Shown piece by piece: positions 48,712 to 58,521 of a stretch of DNA of 64,000 nucleotides. The stretch spans positions 108,864-172,863 of the forward strand of contig DELY01000010.1 in the NCBI GenBank assembly GCA_002354655.1, in the 5' to 3' direction. The stretch comes from Pseudomonas sp. UBA2684. GTDB lineage: Bacteria; Pseudomonadota; Gammaproteobacteria; Pseudomonadales; Pseudomonadaceae. Every line of letters begins with the position of its first letter. Position 1 is the stretch's first letter. The notes beneath the pieces were generated by a model, which was not told the DNA's origin, made no database searches, and saw only the letters and a list, made by a program, of their open reading frames with translations. The position numbers were made by a program, and so were the translations under genes.

Positions 48712-49038
48712 TTAAATAGGGCGGCTGCCGTATTTGCTGTCCGGCTTCTTCGGTGGGTCGGACACCACATTGGGCTCGACCTCCTGCACCTTGCCACCGC
48801 GCGCGAGAAACTCTTCCATGGCACGAGCCAGAGCATCGCGCTCCTTCTGCTTGGCCTCAATGCTCGGCAAATCGTCGACATCGACCGCCGCCTTGGCCTT
48901 GGCTTTGCTCTTGCCGGTAACCACGACTTCATCGTCGCCGTCGTCGCCGCTGTCACCATCATCGGCGGCAGCCAGCTCCTCACCCTCGTCTTCGTCGGAA
49001 CCTTCCAGCTCGTCTTGTTCCAGTTCTTCGTCGCTCAT
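48712..49038 (-). CDS. sutA: SutA, RNA-polymerase-binding acidic regulator
   Basis: A 108-residue protein with a very acidic low-complexity N-terminus (DELEGSDEDEGEELAAADDG) and a C-terminal conserved region with IEAKQKERDALARAMEEFLARGG. This matches SutA, which in P. aeruginosa binds RNA polymerase and supports expression during slow growth. The start MSDEELEQDE at 49038 is preferred over a longer reading. Confidence 0.88.
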   Translation of the reverse strand: MSDEELEQDELEGSDEDEGEELAAADDGDSGDDGDDEVVVTGKSKAKAKAAVDVDDLPSIEAKQKERDALARAMEEFLARGGKVQEVEPNVVSDPPKKPDSKYGSRPI

Positions 49039-49223
49039 GTTCAACCTCATGACTTGCGAAAAGCAGGTTAGTTATAGCCCAGCTGCGCACGCTTTCGTAT
49101 GCCGCTGGAAAAAATTCAAATGACCTTACCTGGCAGCGTCGCCAGCCATTCCCTGCGCCGGCCCGGACGCACACAGTCCGCTCCGGTAAATGTGCTCACG
49201 GCGCGCATTCTAGCGCGCTGTCA

Positions 49224-49253
49224 GAAAAAACAAAGGGCGCCCTTAGGCGCCCT
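49224..49253 (-). terminator. Intrinsic terminator of glnK-amt operon
   Basis: AGGGCGCC and GGCGCCCT form a stem with loop CTTA. On the minus strand it is followed by a T run (plus-strand A run at 49225-49230). Confidence 0.85.
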
Positions 49254-49272
49254 CGCTTTAAATCGCCGGGAA

Positions 49273-50523
49273 TCAGTTTTTAGTGAATTCCGGATAGGCT
49301 TCCATGCCGCACTCGGCGATGTCCACGCCTTCGTACTCTTCTTCCTCGGTGACCCGCAGGCCGATCACCAACTTGATGATGGACCAGACGATCAGGCTGC
49401 AGACGAAGACCCACGTGAAGATCGCGCCGATACCCAGCAACTGGGCACCCAGGCTCGAATCGCCGTTGGTCAGGCACACCGCCAACAGGCCCCAGATGCC
49501 GACTACACCGTGTACGGAAATGGCACCGACCGGGTCGTCGAGTTTCAGCTTGTCCAGACCCAGAATCGAGAACACCACCAGCACGCCACCCACGCCACCG
49601 ATCAGGGTGGCCTGCAGCGCACTCGGCGTCAGCGGTTCGGCGGTAATCGCCACCAGACCGGCCAAAGCACCGTTGAGCGCCATGGTCAGGTCGGCTTTAC
49701 CGAACAGGATGCGCGCCACGATCAGCGCCGCGATCAAGCCGCCGGCAGCCGACATGTTGGTGTTGACGAACACCTGAGCGACGGCGTTGGCGTCTTCGAT
49801 GGTGCTCATCTTCAACTGCGAACCACCGTTGAAGCCGAACCAGCCCATCCACAGGATGAAAGTACCCAGGGCCGCCATCGGCAGGTTGGCGCCAGGAATG
49901 GCGTTGACCTGACCGTTGGCGCCGTACTTGCCTTTACGCGCACCGAGCAGCAACACACCGGCCAGAGCAGCGCTAGCACCGGCCATGTGGACCACGCCGG
50001 AACCGGCGAAATCAAGGAAACCGGCCTCGTTGAGGAAGCCCGAACCCCACTTCCAGAAGCCTTGAACCGGGTAGATGAAACCGGTCATGACCACGGCAAA
50101 GGCGAGAAACGCCCACAGCTTCATGCGCTCGGCCACCGCACCGGAAACGATCGACATACAGGTCGCGGCGAACACCACCTGGAAGAAGAAGTCGGAGCGT
50201 GCCGAGTAGTAAGGGGCATCGTCGCCGCCGGCAAGTACCGACTCGACGCTGTTCTCGTCACCGATCAGGAAACCCAGGCTTGGCAGGATGCCGCCTTCCG
50301 GGCTGGAGTACATGATGTGGTAACCGATCACCAGGTACATGATGCTGGCCACCGCATACAGCGCGATGTTCTTGGTGAGGATTTCCGTGGTGTTCTTTGC
50401 GCGCACCAAGCCGGATTCGAGCATGGCAAAACCCGCCGCCATCCACATCACCAGGGCACCGCAAATCAGAAAGTAGAAGGTATCGAAGCCATACTGCAAT
50501 GCAGTCAATGCTGTGTTGTCCAT
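49273..50523 (-). CDS. Ammonium transporter (Amt), second paralogue
   Basis: A 416-residue Amt/AmtB-type channel with about 11 transmembrane segments. The pore twin-histidine positions are present in FAGSGVVHMAGASAAL and ISVHGVVGIWG. Unlike the first Amt it starts directly with a membrane segment and has no cleavable signal peptide, so its N-terminal layout differs. It ends with GLRVTEEEEYEGVD, the usual P-II-contacting tail. It lies 79 bases after amtB and is controlled with it. Confidence 0.93.
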   Translation of the reverse strand: MDNTALTALQYGFDTFYFLICGALVMWMAAGFAMLESGLVRAKNTTEILTKNIALYAVASIMYLVIGYHIMYSSPEGGILPSLGFLIGDENSVESVLAGGDDAPYYSARSDFFFQVVFAATCMSIVSGAVAERMKLWAFLAFAVVMTGFIYPVQGFWKWGSGFLNEAGFLDFAGSGVVHMAGASAALAGVLLLGARKGKYGANGQVNAIPGANLPMAALGTFILWMGWFGFNGGSQLKMSTIEDANAVAQVFVNTNMSAAGGLIAALIVARILFGKADLTMALNGALAGLVAITAEPLTPSALQATLIGGVGGVLVVFSILGLDKLKLDDPVGAISVHGVVGIWGLLAVCLTNGDSSLGAQLLGIGAIFTWVFVCSLIVWSIIKLVIGLRVTEEEEYEGVDIAECGMEAYPEFTKN

Positions 50524-50602
50524 GATTCACCTCTTGCCGTCGCGCTTTTATAGCGCTGTTCGGTTAAGGCGCCCGGGTTGGCTCCGGGCGCACTCCGTGT
50601 GC

Positions 50603-51919
50603 TTACAGGTTGTAGCCGCGCTCGTTGTGCTGGGCGAGATCGAGACCGACGGTCTCTTCCTCTTCGGTGACACGCAGGCCCATCACCAGATCGAGCACTT
50701 TGAGAATCGCGAAAGTGACGATGGCGGTGTAGACCACGGTGAACAGCACGCCCTTGAATTGAATCCAGACTTGCAGCGGGATGTCTTCCACGGTGCCGAA
50801 GCCACCCAGAGCCGGCGCGGCGAACACGCCGGTCAGCAGGGCGCCGACGATGCCGCCGATACCGTGCACGCCGAAGGCGTCCAGGGAGTCGTCATAGCCC
50901 AGCTTGCGCTTCAAGCTAGTGGCGCAGAGGAAGCAGATCACGCCTGCCGCCAGACCGATGATCAGCGCACCGACCGGACCGACCGTACCGGCCGCCGGGG
51001 TAATGGCCACCAGACCGGCAACCACGCCCGAGGCAATCCCCAGCGCACTCGGCTTACCGTGGGTGATCCACTCGGCGAACATCCAGCCCAGCGCTGCGGC
51101 AGCGGTAGCGACCTGGGTCACCAGCATGGCCATGCCCGCAGTACCGTTGGCGGCAACCGCGGAACCGGCGTTGAAGCCGAACCAGCCGACCCAGAGCATC
51201 GCGGCACCCACCAGGGTCAGACCCAGGTTGTGCGGCGCCATGGCGGTGGTCGGGAAGCCTTTGCGCTTGCCCAACACCAGGCAGGCCACCAGACCGGCAA
51301 CACCGGCGTTGATGTGCACCACGGTGCCACCGGCAAAGTCCAGTACGCCCCAGTCCCACATCAGGCCGCCGTCGCCGCTCCACACCATGTGCGCAATGGG
51401 CGCGTAAACCAGGGTGAACCACACGGCCATGAAGATCAGCATGGCGGAGAACTTCATACGCTCGGCAAACGCGCCGACGATCAACGCGGGAGTGATGATC
51501 GCGAAGGTCATCTGGAAGACGATGAACACGCTTTCCGGGAAGGCCGCGGTCAGGCTTTCAGGCGTCAAACCACTGAGAAAGGCGCGATCGAGACCACCGA
51601 CGAAGGAGCTGAAGTTGAGCACCCCGGCTTCCATGCCCGTTGTATCGAATGCCAGGCTGTAGCCATAGACCATCCACAGGATGCTCATCAGGCAGGTGAT
51701 GGCGAAGCACTGCATCATTACCGAGAGGATGTTCTTCGAACGGACCATGCCGCCGTAGAACAACGCCAGACCGGGAATGGTCATAAACAGCACCAACGCC
51801 GTGGCGGTGAGCATCCAGGCGGTGTCGCCGCTGTTCAACACAACCTCGTCAGCCATGGCCAAGCCTGGCGAAACGAGGGACAAAAGGGCTCCTAGCCCTG
51901 CGATCTTTCGCAGAGTCAT
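50603..51919 (-). CDS. amtB: Ammonium transporter AmtB
   Basis: A 438-residue AmtB with a cleavable signal peptide (cleavage after AMA, about residue 23), then 11 transmembrane segments. The twin histidines lie in FAGGTVVHINAGVAGL and AFGVHGIGGIVGALL. The tail GLRVTEEEETVGLDL binds GlnK. It is the middle gene of glnK-amtB-amt and imports ammonium or ammonia at low nitrogen. Confidence 0.96.
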   Translation of the reverse strand: MTLRKIAGLGALLSLVSPGLAMADEVVLNSGDTAWMLTATALVLFMTIPGLALFYGGMVRSKNILSVMMQCFAITCLMSILWMVYGYSLAFDTTGMEAGVLNFSSFVGGLDRAFLSGLTPESLTAAFPESVFIVFQMTFAIITPALIVGAFAERMKFSAMLIFMAVWFTLVYAPIAHMVWSGDGGLMWDWGVLDFAGGTVVHINAGVAGLVACLVLGKRKGFPTTAMAPHNLGLTLVGAAMLWVGWFGFNAGSAVAANGTAGMAMLVTQVATAAAALGWMFAEWITHGKPSALGIASGVVAGLVAITPAAGTVGPVGALIIGLAAGVICFLCATSLKRKLGYDDSLDAFGVHGIGGIVGALLTGVFAAPALGGFGTVEDIPLQVWIQFKGVLFTVVYTAIVTFAILKVLDLVMGLRVTEEEETVGLDLAQHNERGYNL

Positions 51920-51951
51920 GGTTTAACTCCTGGGGCGTGGGGTTCGGAGGC

Positions 51952-52701
<750 letters not shown>

Positions 52702-52974
52702 ATGTTGCCGCCCAAAGCCCTCCTCGACGCGCTCAGCGCCCACGCCTCGCGCCTGTTCAACGGCGATGCGCCGCTGCCGCGCAGTGAATTTGAAACGCAG
52801 TTCAAAGCCCTGCTGCAAAGCGGTTTCAGCAAGCTCGACCTGGTCAGCCGAGAAGAATTCGACAGCCAGATGACCGTACTTGCCCGCACCCGTGCCCGTT
52901 TGGAGGCACTGGAAGCCAAGGTCGCCGAGATGGAAGCCCGCAGTTCGCAGCCGCCCACGCCGCCCACCGAGTAA
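52702..52974 (+). CDS. ubiK: UbiK, accessory factor of ubiquinone synthesis
   Basis: A 90-residue protein of the YqiC/BMFP family with a C-terminal coiled coil (RTRARLEALEAKVAEMEAR). UbiK works with UbiJ and the Ubi complex. The start MLPPKALLDALSAH at 52702 fits the family; an upstream open frame is a chance extension. Confidence 0.9.
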   Translation: MLPPKALLDALSAHASRLFNGDAPLPRSEFETQFKALLQSGFSKLDLVSREEFDSQMTVLARTRARLEALEAKVAEMEARSSQPPTPPTE

Positions 52975-53008
52975 CCCGCTCGGCCGGCAGACGATCAAGG
53001 AGTGATCG

Positions 53009-54505
53009 ATGTCCCTGGCCATAGTCCACAGCCGCGCCCAAGTCGGCGTCGAAGCGCCCGCCGTCACCGTCGAGGCGCACCTGGCCAACGGTTTGCCGTC
53101 GCTGGCACTGGTCGGCCTGCCCGAAACCGCCGTGAAAGAGAGCAAGGATCGCGTGCGCAGCGCGATCCTCAATTGCGCCTTCGACTTTCCGCCACGGCGG
53201 ATCACCCTGAACCTGGCTCCGGCCGACCTGCCCAAAGACGGCGGGCGCTTCGATTTGGCCATTGCCCTGGGGATTCTCGCCGCCAGTGGCCAGGTGCCGG
53301 CCAGCGCCCTGGAGCAGGTCGAATGCCTGGGCGAACTGGCATTGTCCGGCGCCGTGCGCCCCGTGCAGGGCGTGTTGCCTGCGGCGCTGGCCGCACGCGC
53401 CGCCGGACGCACCTTAGTGGTGCCCCGCGCCAACGCCGAGGAAGCCAGCCTGGCCTCGGGGCTGGTGGTGATCGCCGTCGAGCACTTGCTCGAAGTGGCG
53501 GCGCACTTCAACGGCCACACCCCCATCGCGCCCTATCAGGCCCACGGTTTGTTGCGCCAGACCCTGCCCTACCCGGACCTCGCCGAGGTGCAAGGACAAG
53601 TCGCCGCCAAACGTGCGCTGCTGGTAGCCGCGGCGGGCTCACACAACCTGCTGTTCAGCGGGCCGCCCGGCACCGGCAAAACCTTGCTGGCCAGCCGCCT
53701 GCCCGGCTTGCTGCCGCCACTCAACGAGCAGGAAGCCCTGGAAGTCGCGGCGATTCATTCGGTGGCCAGCCACACGCCACTGGATGCCTGGCCGCACCGG
53801 CCTTTTCGAAATCCGCATCACAGTGCCTCCGGGCCGGCGCTGGTCGGTGGCGGGAGTCGCCCGCAACCCGGCGAAATCACCCTGGCGCACCAGGGCGTTT
53901 TATTTCTGGATGAGCTTCCCGAATTCGACCGCAAGGTCCTCGAGGTTTTACGCGAGCCGCTGGAAAGCGGGCAGATTGTAATTGCCCGAGCCCGCGACAA
54001 GGTGCGTTTCCCCGCGCGCTTTCAACTGGTGGCGGCCATGAACCCCTGCCCCTGCGGCTTTCTCGGCGACCCCAGCGGGCGCTGCCGCTGCACTGCGGAA
54101 CAGATCCAGCGCTACCGCGGCAAGCTTTCCGGCCCGCTACTCGACCGCATCGATCTGCACGTCACCGTGGCCCGCGAAACCACGGCCCTGCATGTGCCCG
54201 CCAGCGCGGGCGACGATACCGCGACCAGCGCCGCACGGGTGGCCAGCGCCCGGCAACGCCAGGTGCAGCGCCAGGGCGTGGCCAATGCCTTTCTCGACCT
54301 GCCGGGTTTGCGCCAACACTGCGCCTTGCACAGCGCCGACCAGCACTGGCTGGAAAGCGCCTGCGAACGCCTGGGTTTATCCCTGCGCGCCGCACACCGG
54401 GTACTCAAGGTGGCGCGCACCCTGGCCGATCTCGAACAGGCTGAACAGATCGCCCGCAGCCATTTGGCCGAGGCGCTGCAGTACCGCGGTAACCCGCAAA
54501 CCTGA
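53009..54505 (+). CDS. YifB/ComM family Mg-chelatase-like AAA ATPase
   Basis: A 498-residue protein. An N-terminal ChlI/Lon-like domain has VEAHLANGLPSLALVGLPE, and the AAA domain has Walker A GPPGTGKT at 218-225, Walker B VLFLDELPE and the C-terminal Mg-chelatase domain. ComM is a helicase for natural transformation branch migration; the same family also occurs in non-competent bacteria. Confidence 0.94.
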   Translation: MSLAIVHSRAQVGVEAPAVTVEAHLANGLPSLALVGLPETAVKESKDRVRSAILNCAFDFPPRRITLNLAPADLPKDGGRFDLAIALGILAASGQVPASALEQVECLGELALSGAVRPVQGVLPAALAARAAGRTLVVPRANAEEASLASGLVVIAVEHLLEVAAHFNGHTPIAPYQAHGLLRQTLPYPDLAEVQGQVAAKRALLVAAAGSHNLLFSGPPGTGKTLLASRLPGLLPPLNEQEALEVAAIHSVASHTPLDAWPHRPFRNPHHSASGPALVGGGSRPQPGEITLAHQGVLFLDELPEFDRKVLEVLREPLESGQIVIARARDKVRFPARFQLVAAMNPCPCGFLGDPSGRCRCTAEQIQRYRGKLSGPLLDRIDLHVTVARETTALHVPASAGDDTATSAARVASARQRQVQRQGVANAFLDLPGLRQHCALHSADQHWLESACERLGLSLRAAHRVLKVARTLADLEQAEQIARSHLAEALQYRGNPQT

Positions 54506-54638
54506 GGCTCTGGCGATGCGCATTCAATGCAGCAAGGCTATTGAACAAACACCCAATGAAGCAAAAAACTATCGCATATGCTAGTATTCGCCGCCTCGCG
54601 CCATTTGGCGGCCTATCCGGTTATATGGAGAGCTAGCA

Positions 54639-56630
54639 ATGGAGACCCATAAGTTGCCGTCTTCGTCCCCCACATCCCCCACCTTCAATCCCCCAGTTTT
54701 TTACGGTTCGGCCGTGCTGATCATCGCCCTGGTGCTGTTCAGCGTGCTCTGCCAAGACCAGGCGCAAAGCATCTTCAGCCAGTTGCAAAGCTGGATCACA
54801 GTGAATGCCAGTTGGTTCTACGTGCTCACCGTGGCGCTGATCCTGATCACCGTGGTGTTTCTCGCCGTCAGCCGTTACGGCGATCTCAAGCTCGGCCCCG
54901 ACCACAGCCAGCCCGAATACCGCAACCTGACCTGGTTCGCCATGCTGTTCTCGGCCGGGATGGGCATCGGCCTGATGTTCTTCGGCGTCGCCGAGCCGCT
55001 GATGCACTTCACCGCACCACCGGTGGGCGAACCCAATACGGTGCAGGCGGCGAAGGAGGCGATGAAGCTGACCTTTTTCCACTGGGGCCTGCACGCCTGG
55101 GCGATCTACGCCATCGTCGCGCTGATCCTGGCGTTTTTCTGCTTCCGCCATGACCTGCCGCTGACCCTGCGCTCGGCGCTCTACCCGTTGATCGGCGAGC
55201 GCATCTACGGCCCTATCGGCCATGCCGTGGACATCTTCGCCATTCTCGGCACGGTGTTCGGCGTCGCCACCTCGCTCGGTTACGGGGTATTGCAGATCAA
55301 CAGCGGCTTCAACCACCTGTTTGGCCTGCCGGTCAGCGCGCCGGTGCAGGTCGGCCTGATTGCGGTGATCTGCACCCTGGCCACGCTGTCGGTGGCCAGC
55401 GGCTTGAACAAAGGCATTCGTATTCTCTCGGAGATCAACCTGAGTCTGGCGGTGATCCTGCTGGTGTTCGTGTTGGTGATGGGGCCGACGGTGTTCCTGC
55501 TGCAAACCTATGTGCAGAACACCGGAGCCTACCTCTCGGAGATCGTCAACAAGACCTTCAACCTCTACGCCTATGAGCCGACCGACTGGATCGGCGGCTG
55601 GACCCTGCTGTACTGGGGCTGGTGGTTGTCCTGGTCGCCGTTCGTCGGCCTGTTCATCGCGCGCATTTCGCGCGGCCGGACGATTCGCGAGTTCGTCTGC
55701 GGCGTGCTGTTCGTCCCCGCCGCCTTCACCCTGCTGTGGATGACCGTGTTCGGCGATACCGCCATTCATATGGTGCTCAACGACGGCCTCACCAGTCTCG
55801 CCGACACGGTCACGCAAGACAGCTCGCTGGCGCTGTTCGCCTTCCTCGAACAATTTCCGTTCTCCAGCCTGCTGTCGCTGATCGCAGTGAGCATGGTGGT
55901 GGTGTTCTTCGTCACCTCGGCCGACTCCGGCGCCTTGGTGGTGGACATGCTGGCCTCCGGTGGACGGGAAGTGACGCCGCTGTGGCAGCGCCTGTTCTGG
56001 TCGATCCTGATCGGCGTGGTGGCCATCGCGCTGCTGCTGGCCGATGGCCTCAAGGCCTTGCAGACGGCCACCATCGCCAGCGCCCTGCCCTTCTCGATTG
56101 TCCTGCTGGCCTCGATGTGGGGTCTGCTCAAGGCCCTGCGCCTGGACGCCACCAAACGCGGCATCCGCTACCAGGCCCTGAGCAGCTCGCGCCCGGCGAG
56201 CCGCCAACAGGGCGGTTGGCAGCGCCGCCTGCGCAACATGGTGATGTTCCCGCGGCGCGCGCATGTCACCCGGTTTATCAGTGATACGGTACAACCGGCC
56301 TGCGAGTCGGTGGCCGAGGAGCTGCGCAAGGAGGGTTATGCGGTGAACGTGGACATCGGCGAGGATGGCCGCTGCCGGCTTAACGTGGCCCACGGCGCGG
56401 AGATCGACTTCCTCTACGAGGTCCGCCCACGCGCCTTCGTTCAGCCGAGCTTCGCCTTCCGCGACACCGGCGACGCCAGTCAGGACGCGCGCAAGTACTT
56501 CCGCGCCGAGGTCTACCTGCTCGAAGGCGGCCAGGACTACGACGTGATGGGCTGGAACCGCGACGAGGTGATCGGCGACATGCTCGACCAATACGAAAAG
56601 CACATGCACTTCCTCCACGTCGTGCGCTGA
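54639..56630 (+). CDS. betT: BetT, choline BCCT-family transporter
   Basis: A 663-residue transporter with 12 transmembrane segments. The BCCT features are GMGIGLMFFGVAEPLMHF near 106-123 and the conserved tryptophan-rich WTLLYWGWWLSWSPFVGLF near residues 320-340. It has the long cytoplasmic C-terminal domain that senses osmotic strength in BetT. It takes up choline for glycine betaine. It is followed 13 bases later by a TlpA-like gene. Confidence 0.93.
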   Translation: METHKLPSSSPTSPTFNPPVFYGSAVLIIALVLFSVLCQDQAQSIFSQLQSWITVNASWFYVLTVALILITVVFLAVSRYGDLKLGPDHSQPEYRNLTWFAMLFSAGMGIGLMFFGVAEPLMHFTAPPVGEPNTVQAAKEAMKLTFFHWGLHAWAIYAIVALILAFFCFRHDLPLTLRSALYPLIGERIYGPIGHAVDIFAILGTVFGVATSLGYGVLQINSGFNHLFGLPVSAPVQVGLIAVICTLATLSVASGLNKGIRILSEINLSLAVILLVFVLVMGPTVFLLQTYVQNTGAYLSEIVNKTFNLYAYEPTDWIGGWTLLYWGWWLSWSPFVGLFIARISRGRTIREFVCGVLFVPAAFTLLWMTVFGDTAIHMVLNDGLTSLADTVTQDSSLALFAFLEQFPFSSLLSLIAVSMVVVFFVTSADSGALVVDMLASGGREVTPLWQRLFWSILIGVVAIALLLADGLKALQTATIASALPFSIVLLASMWGLLKALRLDATKRGIRYQALSSSRPASRQQGGWQRRLRNMVMFPRRAHVTRFISDTVQPACESVAEELRKEGYAVNVDIGEDGRCRLNVAHGAEIDFLYEVRPRAFVQPSFAFRDTGDASQDARKYFRAEVYLLEGGQDYDVMGWNRDEVIGDMLDQYEKHMHFLHVVR

Positions 56631-56643
56631 ACAGGAGCGGCCC

Positions 56644-57450
56644 TTGAGCAGCCTGCCCCTCGGCCCCGCGGCCATTCCCATGGCCCATGCCCTGGTCTAC
56701 CTGGCGTTGTGCACCGCGCTGCTGTGCGGCTGGTGGCTCGGCCGCAAGCGCCAGGCCAATCCAGAGGCGGCGCTGTTCGCCATGTTCGGCGCTGGCGTGC
56801 TGGCAGCGCGCCTGGGCTTCGTCGTGCGCTACGCCGAGGAGTACAGCGCCACGCCGTGGCAGGCCGTGGACATCCGCGATGGCGGTTTCCTGCTCTGGCC
56901 CGGCCTACTCGCCGCCGTAATCATCGGCCTGACCTACGCCTGGCGCCGCCCCGCCCTGCGTCGGCCGCTGGGCATCGCGGTGCTGGTCGGTGGCGTGCTC
57001 TGGGGCGGCGGCCGGGCACTGCTCGCCGCGCTGGAGCACGGCAGCCGCCTGCCGGCGCTGAGTCTGGTCGATATGAGTGGTCATGCGGTGCAGCTGGACA
57101 GCCTCGACGGGCGCCCGCTGGTGGTGAATATCTGGGCCACCTGGTGTCCGCCATGCCGCCGCGAGATGCCCGTGCTGGCCGCCGCCCAGCGTGCCGAGCC
57201 ACAGGTGCGCTTTGTTTTCGTCAACTCGGGCGAGGATGCCGCGACGGTACGGCGCTTCCTCGGCGAAAGCGCCTTGCAACTGGAGGGTGTGCTGCTCGAT
57301 AGCGGCAACCGGGTGGGCGCGGCGACCGGTTCCTTCGGCCTGCCGACCACGCTGTTCTACGACGCCGCGGGCCGCCAGTCCCACAGCCACATGGGCGAGC
57401 TGTCCGCCGCCAGCCTGCGGCATAACCTGGAACGACTGCGCCAGCGCTGA
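56644..57450 (+). CDS. TlpA-family disulfide reductase with membrane domain
   Basis: A 268-residue protein. Three to four N-terminal transmembrane segments (about 15-125) include a FGAGVLAARLGFVVRY stretch that recalls the first part of Lgt (prolipoprotein diacylglyceryl transferase). A periplasmic thioredoxin domain follows with WCPPC at 167-171. The start is TTG at 56644 with AGGAG eight bases ahead; an internal ATG at 56680 is an alternative. Its partner is unknown. Confidence 0.85.
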   Translation: MSSLPLGPAAIPMAHALVYLALCTALLCGWWLGRKRQANPEAALFAMFGAGVLAARLGFVVRYAEEYSATPWQAVDIRDGGFLLWPGLLAAVIIGLTYAWRRPALRRPLGIAVLVGGVLWGGGRALLAALEHGSRLPALSLVDMSGHAVQLDSLDGRPLVVNIWATWCPPCRREMPVLAAAQRAEPQVRFVFVNSGEDAATVRRFLGESALQLEGVLLDSGNRVGAATGSFGLPTTLFYDAAGRQSHSHMGELSAASLRHNLERLRQR

Positions 57451-57455
57451 GCGCA

Positions 57456-58382
57456 TCACTGCGGTGTGCGCCGCTCCACCTCGGGCAGGTGCATCTTCGT
57501 CATGTCCTCGACCAGGTAATCGCGCAGCCGCTGGTAGCGCTCCTGCCCGCGCCGCGCCTTGGGCCAGACCAGGTAGTAACTGCAACCGCTGGGCACCGCG
57601 CAGGGCCACGGCAGGCCGAGGCGACCCTGGGCGACGTCCTCGGCGACCATCACCAGGTCGCCGATCGACACGCCATAGCCACGCGCGGCCGCGACCATGC
57701 CCAGCTCCAGGGTATCGAATACCTGGCCACCCTTGAGCGGCACCTGCTCGGCCAGGCCCATCGCCTGCAACCACTGCCGCCAGTCGCGACGATCCGGGGT
57801 GGGATGCAGCAATTCGGCGCCTTGCAAGCGCACCAAGTCCCATGTGCCGACACTCGCCGCTTGCGGCGCGCACACCGGGATCAGCCACTCGGCGAACAGC
57901 AGCGCGCTTTCCCACTCGTCACTGAAGCCGCCGTTGCTGAGCAACACCGCGCAGTCGAACGGCTCATGCTGGAAGTCCACCTTGTCCACGTCCATCCAGG
58001 CGCTGGTCAGTTGCACCTCGATGTCGCTGTTTTGCAGACGAAAGCGCGACAGCCGTGCCAGCAACCAACGCATGGTCAGGGTCGAGGGCGCCTTCAGGCG
58101 CAGGATCGCATCGTCGACGCGCAGGGTGGTGCAGGCCCGCTCCAACGCCTCGAAACCATCGCGCAGGCCAGGCAGCAGCATGCGCGCCGGCTCGGTCAGC
58201 AGCAGGCTGCGGCCGCGCCGCTCGAACAGGCGACAGGCGAAGTGCTCTTCCAGGGTGCGCACATGGCGGCTGACCGCGCTTTGGGTGATCGCCAACTCTT
58301 CCGCCGCGCGGGTGAAGGAACAGTGCCGGGCAGCCGCCTCGAAAGCACGCAGGGCATAGAGCGGGGGCAGGCGCCGGTTCAT
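57456..58382 (-). CDS. LysR-family transcriptional regulator (GcvA-like)
   Basis: A 308-residue LysR protein. The helix-turn-helix is in the first 60 residues (FTRAAEELAITQSAVSRHVR) and the effector domain follows. The wording ALRAFEAAARHCSFTRAAEEL is typical of the GcvA/AmpR subgroup. It diverges from the MATE pump and converges with the TlpA-like gene. Confidence 0.92.
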   Translation of the reverse strand: MNRRLPPLYALRAFEAAARHCSFTRAAEELAITQSAVSRHVRTLEEHFACRLFERRGRSLLLTEPARMLLPGLRDGFEALERACTTLRVDDAILRLKAPSTLTMRWLLARLSRFRLQNSDIEVQLTSAWMDVDKVDFQHEPFDCAVLLSNGGFSDEWESALLFAEWLIPVCAPQAASVGTWDLVRLQGAELLHPTPDRRDWRQWLQAMGLAEQVPLKGGQVFDTLELGMVAAARGYGVSIGDLVMVAEDVAQGRLGLPWPCAVPSGCSYYLVWPKARRGQERYQRLRDYLVEDMTKMHLPEVERRTPQ

Positions 58383-58521
58383 AAGCGCTTATCCATGAGT
58401 ATTAATCATGATTAGCATCGTTTTTTTCCCTTTGTGCCGGCACTACAGACTCCTGAGAATAGCGGCATTCTCTGCTCGCTCGGCAAATCAGAGCAAGTCT
58501 TCTTATTGAGCCATACTCATC

